From the NCBI GenBank assembly GCA_916610825.1, contig OU744453.1:9753826-9817825 (forward strand): a stretch of DNA of 64,000 nt. Reading direction: 5' to 3'. Positions 12,807 to 24,413 of this stretch are shown here, in pieces; the first letter of the stretch is position 1, and every line of letters starts with the position of its first letter. The notes below the pieces were generated by a model, which was not told the origin of the DNA, made no database searches, and was given only the letters and a program-made list of their open reading frames with translations. The stretch comes from Haliclystus octoradiatus. Taxonomy: Eukaryota; Cnidaria; Staurozoa; Stauromedusae; Haliclystidae. Made by a program: the position numbers and the translations under genes.

Positions 12807-14767
12807 ATCGGATTGAGCAATATGAATGGTTTACAGAATGAATGTCTTAGTTCTGGATTGCTTCTATATCAGGGACATTGAGGTTGAGATGACATACAGT
12901 GGGTCACATGGGCCGAAGGGGAAATGAAGTTAAGCCAAGAGTTTACAAACAATGCAATCCCCTAAAGATGTTATATCTCCATGGAAACAAGAGAAGGCAG
13001 CTCCATATGACATTTTATTTTCATATGATACAACTAAATTAATACCAATGTACGGCTGTACGTCTACGATATATGCATGATACGAAAAGTGAAGTTTACG
13101 TGTACTTACTTATAAAAAGGACAAACAACTATCTGATTGTTATTCAGAAACGTATATGATACATGGATTAGAATTATATCATTGATGACTATTGTATTTT
13201 TAAATTTATTATTTATTTATTTTTTCATTATTTTATTGTATTTTCATTTTTAATCCACAATTTTTTGTATTTTAATTCTGTTTCTATCGTTTTTTGTTGA
13301 AATATGCTATGAGAACGATGGGCCACCATAGAGTATTATTTTGCTCGAAAGGCACGAAGTAAATTATTAATAACTTTATTTAGAGTTAATTTCCTATTTG
13401 TCTAATCCAAGGATGACGAAGTATCCTCCAGATGTCTTCCTGTTTATATATCCCATATTTCACATGAAAGTCTCTCACGCTAAATGATTGACAGATTGGC
13501 ACACCCTGAACCCGTTTGAAGATTTACTAATGTCGATGGTTATTATTGACCTGTTGGCTGTCTCTTCCTCTTCTGCATGTTAAATATAGTTTATGATTCT
13601 ATACAACTGTTTCATCAGGTGTTTCAATGAACCATACCTCTGCGAAATTAGTTCATGAACGGCATAATCAAAATTCATAAAAAGTGTACCATTTCATGTT
13701 CATTAGTTCTTACCTTAGCTGATTGTTCATGAGGCTATTTTAAACTGTGCATGAAATGTTTGGTAAGTTCATGAACTATTCAAAAGGTTATGGGCTTTTC
13801 ATAAAGTTTACCGGAGTACCAGTTTATATCTTGTCCAGGCAGCTCTGATTCCTACTTTGAGCTTGGATAATTCCAGCAATCAAACCAACGTTTTTGAGGT
13901 CAAATTGGAGGAATTATGCAATGTTTCTTCTGTCATTACCAGAACTCTTTTGCGACAGAGATATCTGAATACCCATTAAAGTCCTTGCGAAAAAATTTTT
14001 ACAGTTCACGAGCCTCACAAACTGTCGATGAACATTGAACAGTCCTGTTCATGAACACTTTATGAACAGCTAATGATTGTTACTTGGTGTGTTTTTCTTG
14101 GACTGTTTCGGGAGCTGGCAAATCATAGAATGTTCATGAAAACTACATCATTTAACGTCCATGAACTGTTTTCACAGCAGACTGCATTGAAGCCCCCGAG
14201 CAATATCATTTTTGCCTGACTCTATCATCAACTTTGTATTTTCGTGTTGGTTGATTCGATATAATTAACGGAGTGTGAGTGATGATGAGCTCCCCTGTCA
14301 TTGCCATAAACATGTCGTTCATGTAAGTATGCGCTAGTTTCATTTGCTTGATTTAATGGCAATACTATTTTGAATCTGAATTTTAAATATATTCAATAAC
14401 CTTTTCATCTCCAATTTGATAAAATCTCCTTGCGGAATTTGATAGATAGAGAAATTAAACAAGCTTTGCAAGTGACTGTAGAGCATTCACTAGCTAACAA
14501 GACTGAGTTAACGTCAACAATGAACATGCATTATCCTTGTAAATCTGCATATGATAGTGTGTCAGGTTGTAAAAATAGAAACACATATTCATTGTTCACA
14601 GAGCATTTTTAAATTGTATTTATAAGAATTACCTGTAAGAAATTCCCCCGTTACATATTTGATTAAAGATTTATAATATTGTACATTAAATACCTAAAAT
14701 AATAATTTCACTAGTAATATTCTATCTAAAGTATATGAATCTGACAATTTACTTAAAGTTTGACATA
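12806..14767. other. Intergenic region between convergent transporter and JmjC-AKR genes
   Basis: No gene seen. The stretch 13610-14185 is filled by the TTCATGAAC repeat listed separately; the rest is AT-rich with homopolymer runs. Confidence 0.5.
13610..14185. repeat. TTCATGAAC-rich foldback repeat, copy 1 (old)
   Basis: Repeated near-palindromic TTCATGAAC words in both halves. The right end, GAACTGTTTTCACAG, resembles the ends of the better preserved copy at 40602-40726. The left boundary is uncertain. Confidence 0.45.
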
Positions 14768-17700
14768 TCATAGTTCTTCATGGTTTTTGTCTTTGGTTCC
14801 AGTTTGCTTTTCAGCGTTTGAATAATTTATCTGTTCATTTACATCGTCTGGCATACTTTCTTCATTGACATTTCCATTCTGAACATCTGTAACATCTATG
14901 CTGTTTTCTGTTACGTCATCAGATTCTTCTGTTGAATTCTCACTGTATGGTTCAACTTCCTCTGCAAACACTTCTCTCATTAAATCCTCTAATTTATGAA
15001 TGGATCTGATTTCTGAACGTTGTAATTTAATATCCATAGAACGATAATTTTGTGCAATGTGATTTTCATTTGATGAACGTGGTATGATTGTGACATTTTC
15101 ATGTACAGCCCATCGTAGTAATACATGAGATGGGACATAGTCATAATGGCCAGCAATCTCTGTGATAAGATCCAAACTAAGAATGGGATTCTCTGATAGG
15201 CCTAAAGAGACCCACTGGTGACCTTGAATGGTAAACAATGAACAACAAATAAACAACATTTGATTTTTAATTTGTGCATCTACAGTGCAAAATGCACCAA
15301 TTGATTATATTTGAATTAATAGCTGTCTAAATCATTAAATTTAAACAAACTAAAACCTTTATAAAATCTCCCATAATCAATACAGACCTACAGCAAAATC
15401 TCATATCCGGCCTATGAAAAAAGTTAGTACGTTCATGAACTTGAAATTGCCCAATTGTTCATGAATACTTCAAAACTTGTTCTTGAAAATTTGGGAAATT
15501 TATTGTTCATTAACAGTTAATGAATAGTCCATGAACTGTGCATGAAGTTCATAGACTGTTCATGAAAGTTTGTGAACTGTTATCAACTCATGCATTTTTT
15601 CACAGGGTGTCTGAACAAAGTGTAAATGAAAATAGGACAGACATAAATGTAGTTATTTTGTGTGTTTTGACGATGAACACTGAACAGACAAGAAACTTTT
15701 CTGTATCTGTACTGTTGGAGAAATTCTGATTATTTCTATCGAGATTCCCACCCTTAATTTCTTATTTGAGTGAATTGAGTCTTGTGGAAAGGTTACCAAT
15801 TTGATAATTCTGCAGTAGATCATCCTTGTTAAGTAAATATTGAACACTTTCTTTGCAATATGGGTTATATAAACATGAGTGTTGTGTAATGAGGCACAAG
15901 GAACCGTAAGAAAATTAAGAGCCGCCATGTTGAGCGATGTTTTGAAGCCGTTTGAGTGCCTAATAGCAACCTGAGTGTTTATATAACCATATTGTATATT
16001 GAATATTGAATCAATAGGATTGTAAATTATAACAAATATTTAATATTGTGCAATATCGTCGTAAATTATCATAAAAATCATATCAATATGAGAAAAGCTT
16101 GACTTGCCGAGAGATGATTCGAAGCAATGTTCTTGTTTACCTGGGTTATTGTATGTCAGAGCCAAATCATGACATTTGTAATAATTTTGAATCACAAATT
16201 TAAGAGTGCTTAATGAGGGTTTAATGAAAATTTCACTTGTTCTATATTGTAAAAATGGGCTATAACATATGGTCGAACTAATCATAAAAAAGAAATTAGT
16301 CTGCATGCAGGCTAGTCTCATGCTGGCAGCACACAGATGAGAAAATGCTGTTTGACTTATATCGATCATCTTGGTAATTTAATGAGCTGCATGTCTTCGT
16401 ATAGGAATTTATAAGAAGATCACAAATATTTTATATATTTACACTTACCTAGCACTGAATAACCAACAAATCGAATGTTATTCTTTCTGCAATGACTTCT
16501 TAATTTTCTATCTTGATGGAATGGGTCGAACCAGTTTTGAACAGCAGATAAAGGAACAGTAGAAAATTCAGATAACTCCAAAACATCAACAAGTTTAACA
16601 TTGCTCAAGCCAAGACTTCTTAATTTACCCACCCTATGTGCTTCCTCCATTGCCTTCCAGCTTTCTTGCCAAGTACCGGGAGCTAAAGAGAGAGGTTGTG
16701 AAACAAAATTATATACAGGGGTCAAAAACATTTTTCAGTGCCTGTGACCACGTAATTTTCCTTGTTAAGCAATTTAAACTTATTTTATTTATAATAGTAG
16801 AGTGATCAGTTTCATTTTTATGCAATTCGTATTTGGTTTCATTAATAATCTTTATGAATTAGTTATAGAATACTTTAACTTTTGGTAAAATGTGCCTGCA
16901 GGAATTATAATTGTTCAATAATTGTGCCTGCGGCTGCTGGTCCTAGTGGTCCCAACATGTTCTACCCCTGATTATATACCAGCAATGTTTGAATAACCGT
17001 TTGCCAAATATAAAATGTGAAGAATAGCAAATACAATCCCCATAGTGTATACTTATGCTCCAAAACTCTTGTTAATAGCAAGTTACAGGAAATACCTACC
17101 TGGATTATGGCTGACAACAATTATTTTAAAAGGTTTTTGGTTGGTTAAAGCCCTGAGGTAATCATGAGTATGGAGAACTTCTTATTTGAGCTAACCCCTT
17201 CATAACGCTTGAATGGAATAAAAATCAATATTTCATTCCTTATTACCCAAGACATTAAGGTGATTCAGCCAAAGAAAGTCGAACAAAGACAATGTTGTGA
17301 TTAATTTGTAAGTAATTAGTAGAAATATCAATCAAGATCAAGCCGTTGAGGATGTAGAAATAAAATATGAGTAAGCATTATTGCCTACTGGTAGGGGGCA
17401 GATAACATTGAATTTCGTCTGAATAAATATAGAATTAGAAGACTCAGAAAATTATTATATGTTTATTATAGAAGTATATGGAAATACAATATACTGTACC
17501 TTCCTCACACTCAACGCATTCTTTTGAATGGATATAATACAAATCGATATAATCAGTTTTAAGACGCTTCAATGATTCATCAATGGCTTTTAGTGTATTG
17601 TTATAACCAAGATTGTGTCCTCCTACTTTAGTAGCTATGAATACATCATTACGGCTGATGCCTGATTCTTTAAGTGCATCAGCAATAGCTTCTTCAGCAC

Positions 17701-20700
17701 CATGGTATATTTCAGCAGTGTCAAACATTCTATCAAAATGACACAAAACATTACAGCAAGATCCTACAGCAGGATCATACAGCACGATCTACTACAGTTG
17801 ATAAATACCCCCCTCTGTTGCTGATGAAAAGTGGCATATTAAACAATGAAAATATCGCAGTATGGATAATATAAACTGAACATGAAGTGGCGGTATTGAC
17901 AAAGGCGAGAGACAAAATGAGAGGACATTAACCACGTTTGACTGTGTTGCACTAGTGTAGCTCTGGAATAGCTAGTACACTACTTAGGAGGCTGAAATGA
18001 ACTGACATATGGCTTGTTATTCATTATGCTTCATTCATATTCTAATATTCAATAAATAAATAAAAACTTTAGCTATAAGAGTGACTTTATATTGAAGTTA
18101 TGGATGGAGCCTATGCTGCCCTAGAAGACAAGCATCAATCAACAGGGTGTCATTATACATTCATAAACTTCTCTTACACACATAGTTGGATTGATGTATC
18201 AATTTTGTTTCAAACAAGTTGAAATCACCATTATCCATGCTTTGATGTTGAGAGTAACAGAGATAAGGTTTGTTATTTCACAAAGAATAAGCATGCCTGT
18301 GGGCATAAACTGAATCCATGTGAGGTAATGTTATGGCCTTACCTGTAACCAGTCTGCAAAGCATAAGCAACAGCTTGCTTGCAGCTTTCATTTAGATTTG
18401 ATGTACCAAAACCAAGAACGGGCACTACAAAAATATGTCAGGACAGATAGTTTGTTATAGACAGACTATTTCATGTTTGACTACAGGGTCACATTTACTC
18501 AGTGTGACAACACTTTATATAGTCACATGTGCTTCTAGAAGCTGTGCAGCCTCTGAGTACAGCAGTTAGATCTTTTGACATTTACCAACAGGGTATTTGG
18601 GTGCAATCTCTGGCAGGAGCAGAGCAGCATTTTTGACGTTGGTATCCAACCAGCGAGTGTATTAGTTGAGCGCATAAGAAATATATATGAAGGCACAGAA
18701 AGTTGACAGGAACATATTCTAACAACTATTCATGAGTTCATTAAATGTTCAAAGACGTTAAATGATTAAATTTTTATTAACTTGCCTTTTAACTTTTCAT
18801 GGCATATTCATACAATGTTAAAATATTCATATTCATAAAAAGCTCATGAATAAGCAAGAGAAGTTCATAAAGTTCATGAATGATGGGTCATTCAATGTTG
18901 CTATAATGCTGCTAAAGAGTCCATGAACTCATGAACTGTTTTTCACAGGGGATTACCCTTTGTCCGTCCAGGTTAAAATATTACGAATTAATATTGTTTA
19001 AAGGTTTTGTTTTCCCTTTTCATATCATGTTGATGTTTCTTGTGTAATTTCTTGAGAATTATATCATTTTTAAAGCTGCGAAGCTATCAAGCAAAATTGA
19101 ACATCCAATCACTTTGCAACTCATCAAATTGTCACCGCCGAAGCTGCATTAAATGAAAAAGATGATTTTTTAGCTCAGTTCTGTTATGAGTTAATAAAAG
19201 ACCAAGAGATTATTTTAGAGAAGTTTGGGATTTGTTGTCTTGTTTTGAAATATTGTATATAACACTTAATATTCTCAGCAATCAAAGTACACGTGTGAGT
19301 CCTGATTTTTAATCATAAAATTAAATCAAATCAAGGAAAGCAGGACTGGCCAATCAGTGCAATTCCAAATCAACAGTAAACTTTGCGAAATAATGCCCTT
19401 GAAGTTCAAGTTGCAATCCAACATTAGATTGAGAGGATCTAGTAAAATAAGCTTTATTAAAGTATTGAAATGAATCCATCAGAAACTTACTTGTGAAACC
19501 ACTGGCTAGAATAACGTCTTGCGGTCTTTCATTTCTCTTTGGAATACGGAAGCGCAACGATGAAGAAGCAGAAGTGTCGATAAACAAAAACTGATCAAGT
19601 GACCTGACATGATTGCTGCATGTTATTGTCTCTGGAATTTTATTTAGATTCTTTGTAAACATTTGTTGCTCCTGAATGAAAAAAGTGCAACTTAAAATCG
19701 AATATTAACTATCATGGGATTGTATATAGGAAAAGTGAAATGCAGTCAATTAAATGTCCATGGCAAACAGAACATGTTCATGAACAGATTATGAATATCC
19801 CCACCTGATGGTGATTTACACTGATAGTAGAACAGACCTAATCATTAATTAACAGATCTGAGAGTTCAAGTTACAAGGAGGGCAAGTTACCCGGTCTACC
19901 GGAGTTGAATAATTTAAAGCTGATCTAAGCATGTGCACTGAAACCAAATGATTGGAGGACAAAACATGTCTACAACGGAAACGTTTGAAACAATAGAAAA
20001 TTCAAGCTACCATTTTTAATTTAAACTTGACTACCTGAGTTACTCAACTACCCCCGAGTTACTCGCCTATTTCTGTTTACAAGTCAAAAAGTTGTCTCGG
20101 ATGCTAGGGTAACCCGTTCTGCTAGGACGAGTAACTAGGCTAGGACAGGGGGGGGGGGGGGCGAGACAACTTTCTCTCTTTGCTTGTAAAAAGAATGGGC
20201 ATAAACAATAGACTCGGGTAACTCACCAACCCGAGTAACTCGCCTACCCGGGTAACTCGCCCTGAATACCATTACTCATTTCATGGGACTAATTTTGACA
20301 AATTGCCGTTTCATGCTATTGAAAAGGGTGATTCTCAATCCCATCTTATCAGAACCCCAGATAACTTGGAATTCAATGATCGATCACCAAAAGAAAAATG
20401 GTGCTGGATGATTCATGGCATGATAACTAAAATGTGACAGTCAAAGGTTTGATCTTGATAATTGTATTCACCTGAACTACATCTTCTGCATCCACATGTT
20501 CCATTAGATTTTCAATATGAGGAACACTTGACCAAATGCCAATAGCTATGTTTGGGTTTCCATATGATCTCACTTGATGCCACCAGTACTGTGGTATGTA
20601 CAAAGAATCACCTGTATTACAGAAAACAAACATTTGATCAAATAATGATTTTTTTGCATTTATCATTTCCTAACACACCGGATAAGCTAGTTAGCTTTTT

Positions 20701-21836
20701 TCATCGGGATTATATAGTTGGTTAGTGTTTTTTTGGAGAGTGTGTGAGTTTAAGGGCCAGATGCCCTTTTGATACTAACCAATGGCGCTCCTGCAAGGGA
20801 TTAAACCCACGATCCTGGTGGGCCAAGGTTTTAAGCTCTAGCCGTTACATCAGGGACGCACTTGTCAAGAGCAGCAAGAAGCTAATTAATATAAATTCAT
20901 AGTTGAATTCTGTTTATGTAGGTCTACATAAAATATTATGCCGATCAAACATCTTCACAGGCCAGAAGGAGAAATGAGCGTTTATCAGAGGACAGCTTAT
21001 GTAGTACTTATATTTTTAGGATAAAACATTAGAGTAGATGGCATATCCCTACCGAAGGTGTTTAATATGCTTAAAACTCTTCTGTTTCTAAGAAATAAAT
21101 GTTCAAGCTAGTTTAAGGAATAATTATAATACTGTCAAGACTGACTGATGAGAATGAATGTAATAAGTTTTAATTGACAGTTTACCTGCTTTCAATGTCC
21201 CAAAAAGATATGGGACAGATTTCAAGAAATTAAACTTTTCCAAATCAACATCTTCAGGTTCAACAGGTGAAACACCAGGAACAACGCCAAATTCATTGCC
21301 ATGTAAATCAGATGTATAAGAAGCGTTATATAGAATAATATCTTTTCTACCAGATATCAATGTTAACATATTCTCATATCCATCGTGATGAAATGCAGAG
21401 CTGGTATTTCCACTACTCATTAATAAAACGATGGCACTGATGGTGTTACTGTGTTCACGGCATTGTAGAGGGACAGGTAGGATTACGTCATCTAGCATGG
21501 TAGATTTTGAACTAAGAAGAGAATCTAAGTATAAATCTTCATTTTCATATACATCTAAAAATTCATTAAATTTTAATGTGTTTTTCACAGCATGGCTATT
21601 TTTAAATGATTTTCTTTTCTCAACTGTAAATATATTTTCTCCATGCTTTTCTTTTAGGTATGACACATTACACCATTGCGAATATGCAGGCCAATGTTCT
21701 GCAGCTCCTCTTATGATGAATGGGGTGGATGTCCTAACATATTTATTATAAAAATCTTGAGAGCTAGGAGCAAATGGAAGCTCTTGGATATTTCCATCAG
21801 GATATCTTTGCTCACCTAACCGAACCTTTGTACCAG
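14768..21836 (-). CDS. JmjC (cupin-8) dioxygenase fused to aldo-keto reductase, ER-retained (5' exon missing)
   Basis: Seven minus-strand exons join with consistent phases: 21836-21186, 20611-20472, 19671-19491, 18424-18343, 17729-17500, 16682-16449 and 15222-14768 (656 residues, TGA). The first exon here opens with two bases of a split codon, so an N-terminal exon is missing. Residues 1-264 are a JmjC/FIH-like domain with the iron ligands in FHHDG (HxD) and WWHQV (distal His) and a Lys in GRKDIILY for 2-oxoglutarate. The third exon carries a 40-residue linker and the first AKR hairpin (VILASGF); its join to the next exon splits the Met of MPVLGFGTSN. The AKR has the full tetrad: Asp and Tyr in DTAEIY, Lys in IATKV, His in YYIHS, plus an NADPH motif IIPRSSNENHIAQNY. 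The tail is acidic and ends HEEL, a KDEL-like signal. Two redox enzymes in one ER protein is inference; the substrates are unknown. Confidence 0.88.
15223..16448 (-). other. Last intron of the JmjC-AKR gene
   Basis: Phase-1 intron of 1226 bp that contains a copy of the TTCATGAAC repeat. The open frames inside it (15653-15928 and 16040-16369, minus) have no domain. Confidence 0.55.
15410..15608. repeat. TTCATGAAC-rich foldback repeat, copy 2 (in an intron)
   Basis: Bounded by CTATGAAAAAAG at the left and TTTTTTCACAGGG at the right, which are approximately inverted. It is filled with GTTCATGAAC-like words in both orientations and lies within the last intron of the JmjC-AKR gene. Confidence 0.5.
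16683..17499 (-). other. Intron of the JmjC-AKR gene
   Basis: Phase-1 intron of 817 bp between the exon with the catalytic His and the exon opening APGTWQESW. Nothing else is recognised in it. Confidence 0.5.
17730..18342 (-). other. Intron of the JmjC-AKR gene
   Basis: Phase-2 intron of 613 bp. It splits an Arg codon just before the DTAEIY motif. No other feature was seen. Confidence 0.5.
18690..18953. repeat. TTCATGAAC-rich foldback repeat, copy 3 (in an intron)
   Basis: Several TTCATGA words, with a clear right end GAACTGTTTTTCACAGGGG matching the terminal sequence of the copy at 40602-40726. It lies in the 1-kb intron 18425-19490 of the JmjC-AKR gene. The left end is not clear. Confidence 0.5.
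19880..20262. mobile_element. Foldback MITE with GGGC...GCCC ends and a poly-G tract
   Basis: The ends are GGGCAAGTTACCCGG and CCGGGTAACTCGCCC, imperfect inverted repeats of about 15 bp. Inside, GAGTTACTCG words recur in both orientations. A longer inverted pair (AGTTGTCTCG near 20090-20100 and CGAGACAACT near 20161-20170) flanks a run of G at about 20149-20161. No target-site duplication was recognised. It sits in the intron between the JmjC exons and the linker exon. Confidence 0.5.
20700..20880 (-). mobile_element. tRNA-derived SINE remnant
   Basis: On the minus strand, GTGGGTTTAATCCC (20810-20797) is a good Pol III B-box. It is preceded by an A-box-like GTAACGGCTAGAGC about 45 bases upstream and followed by a body with AGATGCCC-type words. 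The spacing and the non-tRNA tail fit an old SINE. It lies in the intron between the two JmjC exons. Confidence 0.4.
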
Positions 21837-22368
21837 CTGAAAGCAAACACAAAATATTGTATATCAATATTGGATCAACCAGGTATGGGTTTGTATTTAA
21901 TGAGCTTTCTAAATCTTAATCATGTATGTTGTGACATGATATCCTACAGTAACTACAGTAAAAAAATTGTGATCATAGTTCAATACCGTCTATCTATATC
22001 TCAAATAGGACATTGACATTTAATAATTGATTAACAGGACAATTTGGAAATTGAGCGAAACTAAGCAATTTCATTGGTTGAACAGTTGTCAGTTTTAAAA
22101 ATTGTATTAAACAATCCACTCGCCTTTGCTCAACTACGTCGATGGCACACTGGAAGAAGAAAGCAAGGAGAGAGACAACGAACATCAGAAGGAGTTGCCT
22201 GCATATGCTACATGATTGAAACAGCTGTGAGTGGAGAATGGAGAATAAATATATATATATGCTGCTATGTATGTCTCAATTGCGCATGCGCAATATTGAG
22301 CACTATCGATATTCATCATATTATATTATCATATTATTTATCATATTATCAATTATAATTTTATCATA

Positions 22369-22404
<36 letters not shown>

Positions 22405-22449
22405 AGTGAATTCTTCCAAGTTCTATGGGACACTCCATACTACCTTGAC
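21837..22449. other. Upstream region of the JmjC-AKR gene; possible signal-peptide frame and GAT microsatellite
   Basis: The missing first exon of the JmjC-AKR gene should lie here or further right. A minus-strand ATG at 22185 opens a hydrophobic, signal-peptide-like stretch (MFVVSLLAFFFQCAI), but no convincing phase-1 donor follows, so I do not include it. A (TGA)n microsatellite occupies about 22371-22403. Confidence 0.4.
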
Positions 22450-24180
22450 TTGGCTTTTAAAGACGTGTTCAGGGAAAAAAAAGGAAATTCAAACACAATG
22501 ATCAGTCGAATGTTGAAGAGAAGTGGAGTCATCCATCAAATGTTCAATAGGGGAAAGATGTTGGCATATGCACATTTTGTACAGGGCACCATCACTGACC
22601 TCTGTCTAAAATTGTCAAGCAGACCCAGCTCAACAAGATTCTCGAGTTCCCAATTCATGGAATTTAAAAAGCTGTTAGACAGCCTTCCTGCGTATTTAAT
22701 TGCATTTAGAGAAAAGAATTACGATGAGAGGAAAGAGTATGACATTGGAGATAAAGAAGTTTTGTTGGATCTGTGTGGTGTTTGTGACATTCTGTCAACC
22801 TATGTTGGTTTGTTAGAGGCAACAAAAGATTTGAGTGTCCCATGCTGAAAGATTGTAAAAATGTGGGAAAAACCTCCCAGTACGTCCAAGATACTGTTAT
22901 TGATTTTGATGATAAATCAAAATTTCATAATGTACCCTTATTGAAGAAGCACTACTCAGAAATTGTAGATGACTCCAGCTATAAAAATGTTGATCTTGTT
23001 ACTGGATGGCATGTCACAGCACGTACAGAGAAAGAAAACAGTGACGGGAGCAAAGAAGTTATAGAAACATGGACTGCTAGAGAGGAGAATGATGTTGAAG
23101 AAGATCTACAAACATTATCAGACGATCTTCATACATCATTCTCCGAACGAATTGTAAATTGCATGCCAAGGATGTCAAAAGTTCTTTCTTGCATGTATCT
23201 GGACAAGATGTTTGGCTTGATGTGTGGATGTATTTTACCAGACGGAAGATTAATACTGGAAGCTGGGGATAGAAGGCTAACAACATATGGCAAAAAACAT
23301 TTTGAGACGTTTTATGAAGATGTATGTTCTCTTCCCCATATTCAAATTACTAAAAAGCAACAGCTTTTCCGATTATATGTTGGAGCCAGAATTGGTCGCA
23401 AATGTGTATTACAAATTGAAACAGACACTGAAAGTATATTTGCGGCAGAATACAAACTTTCCAAAACTTTGGTTTTCATTGGATGGGGTGAAAGATAACA
23501 GTAGATTGATCAAAATGGGGATTGTTGAAAGTTCTGGAGACGTATTTTTGTTATGTAACGTTTACAAGTTTAAATTTGATGGTGATACAAAATGGCATGT
23601 TGGTGAGCTTGATGAGTATGCTGTATACAGTAGCATATATAATAATGAGAGCATTTACAAAGACATCGGTTAAGCTGGTTGTATTATGTTGGACATAGCG
23701 CTAGCAAAAGGTGGTACAGAGGCTATAGTAGAATCATTTTACAGTGTAATGAAAAGTCAGCAGATGCAAGGTGGACAAGAAAATGATAGCTTAACTTCAA
23801 GGTTAGTCAATGCACAAAAGTTGAGAGTTTCACGGCATAGTTGTATTTAATTGAAAAATGATATGCAAGCATTAAAGATTTGTTGACAAATCAGATCAGA
23901 AGGTCTTACAATTAGACTTCAGTTTAACAATTAATATTATTGATTGTCATTTCATTTGTTTATTTTGTACAGGACAAAGATTGACTGGTGCCTCCCATCA
24001 ATTGCCAAATGTAACAGGGCAGTGTCTGAAATTGCGATGCTTCATCTTAATGGATCCAAAGAACTTGGTATCAAACGTCACCCGGGTCCTACTCTTGGTG
24101 AACGTGCAAAGTTTAAAGCCAAAAGCAAAGTTTTACGAAGACTTGATACTTCACTAGAAATATTACCTTTTTTAACATAG
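22450..24180 (+). pseudogene. Broken spliced gene or transposon-derived sequence, unknown family
   Basis: A long coding-like region runs through three frame segments: 22450-22848, then 22842-23498 in another frame, then about 23460-23801 back in the first. There are in-frame stops at 22845 and 23670. A plausible intron (23802-23972, AAG/GTTAGT donor, TTTTGTACAG acceptor) joins to 23973-24180, which ends with TAG. Readable segments include AYAHFVQGTITDLCLKLSSR, DLVTGWHVTARTEKENSDGS, LWFSLDGVKDN and IDWCLPSIAKCNRAVSEIAM. I do not recognise the family. The structure (a conserved-looking spliced frame with at least two frameshifts and two stops) points to a pseudogene of a cellular gene or of a captured transposase. 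Confidence 0.5.
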
Positions 24181-24303
24181 CACAGGCATACTTTAAGTCA
24201 ATTAACATTCAATTTATATATAGACTACATTCAAGTTTATATTAATGATATTAATAAGTTATACATTTAACGTTCAATTTATATAAAGCATACCTTTAGT
24301 TTG

Positions 24304-24413
24304 TAATTTATCACTTCTTGAGTTTTTAAGCAAGGAGATTTCGTAGGCTTTCGCTTGTGCAGCACGTGTCTCATTTCTGTCTTCATACTCTTCGTTTTTA
24401 ATCTGTTCTTACA
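24304..24413 (+). repeat. 5' LTR fragment of the Ty3-like element
   Basis: Matches the 3' LTR at 28187-28335 from 'atttatcacttcttgag' to the terminal CTGTTCTTACA. It lacks the first third of the LTR and carries a 10-bp duplication (TAGGCTTTCG) absent from the other copy. Because the outer end is missing, no target duplication can be checked. Confidence 0.7.

Noticed and set aside
14768..19671. Aldo-keto reductase as a separate gene downstream of a JmjC gene
   Set aside because: Exon phases from the JmjC exons through the linker are continuous, no stop or poly-A signal lies between, and the first AKR strand shares an exon with the linker. RNA data could still reverse this.
22842..23498. A free-standing 218-codon gene
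   Set aside because: Similar coding texture continues in other frames on both sides, so it is one piece of a frameshifted pseudogene.
24363..24368. CACGTG in the Ty3-like LTR (also near 28278) as a clock element
   Set aside because: A single site per LTR in a dead element; nothing ties it to the E-box cluster of the bHLH gene.
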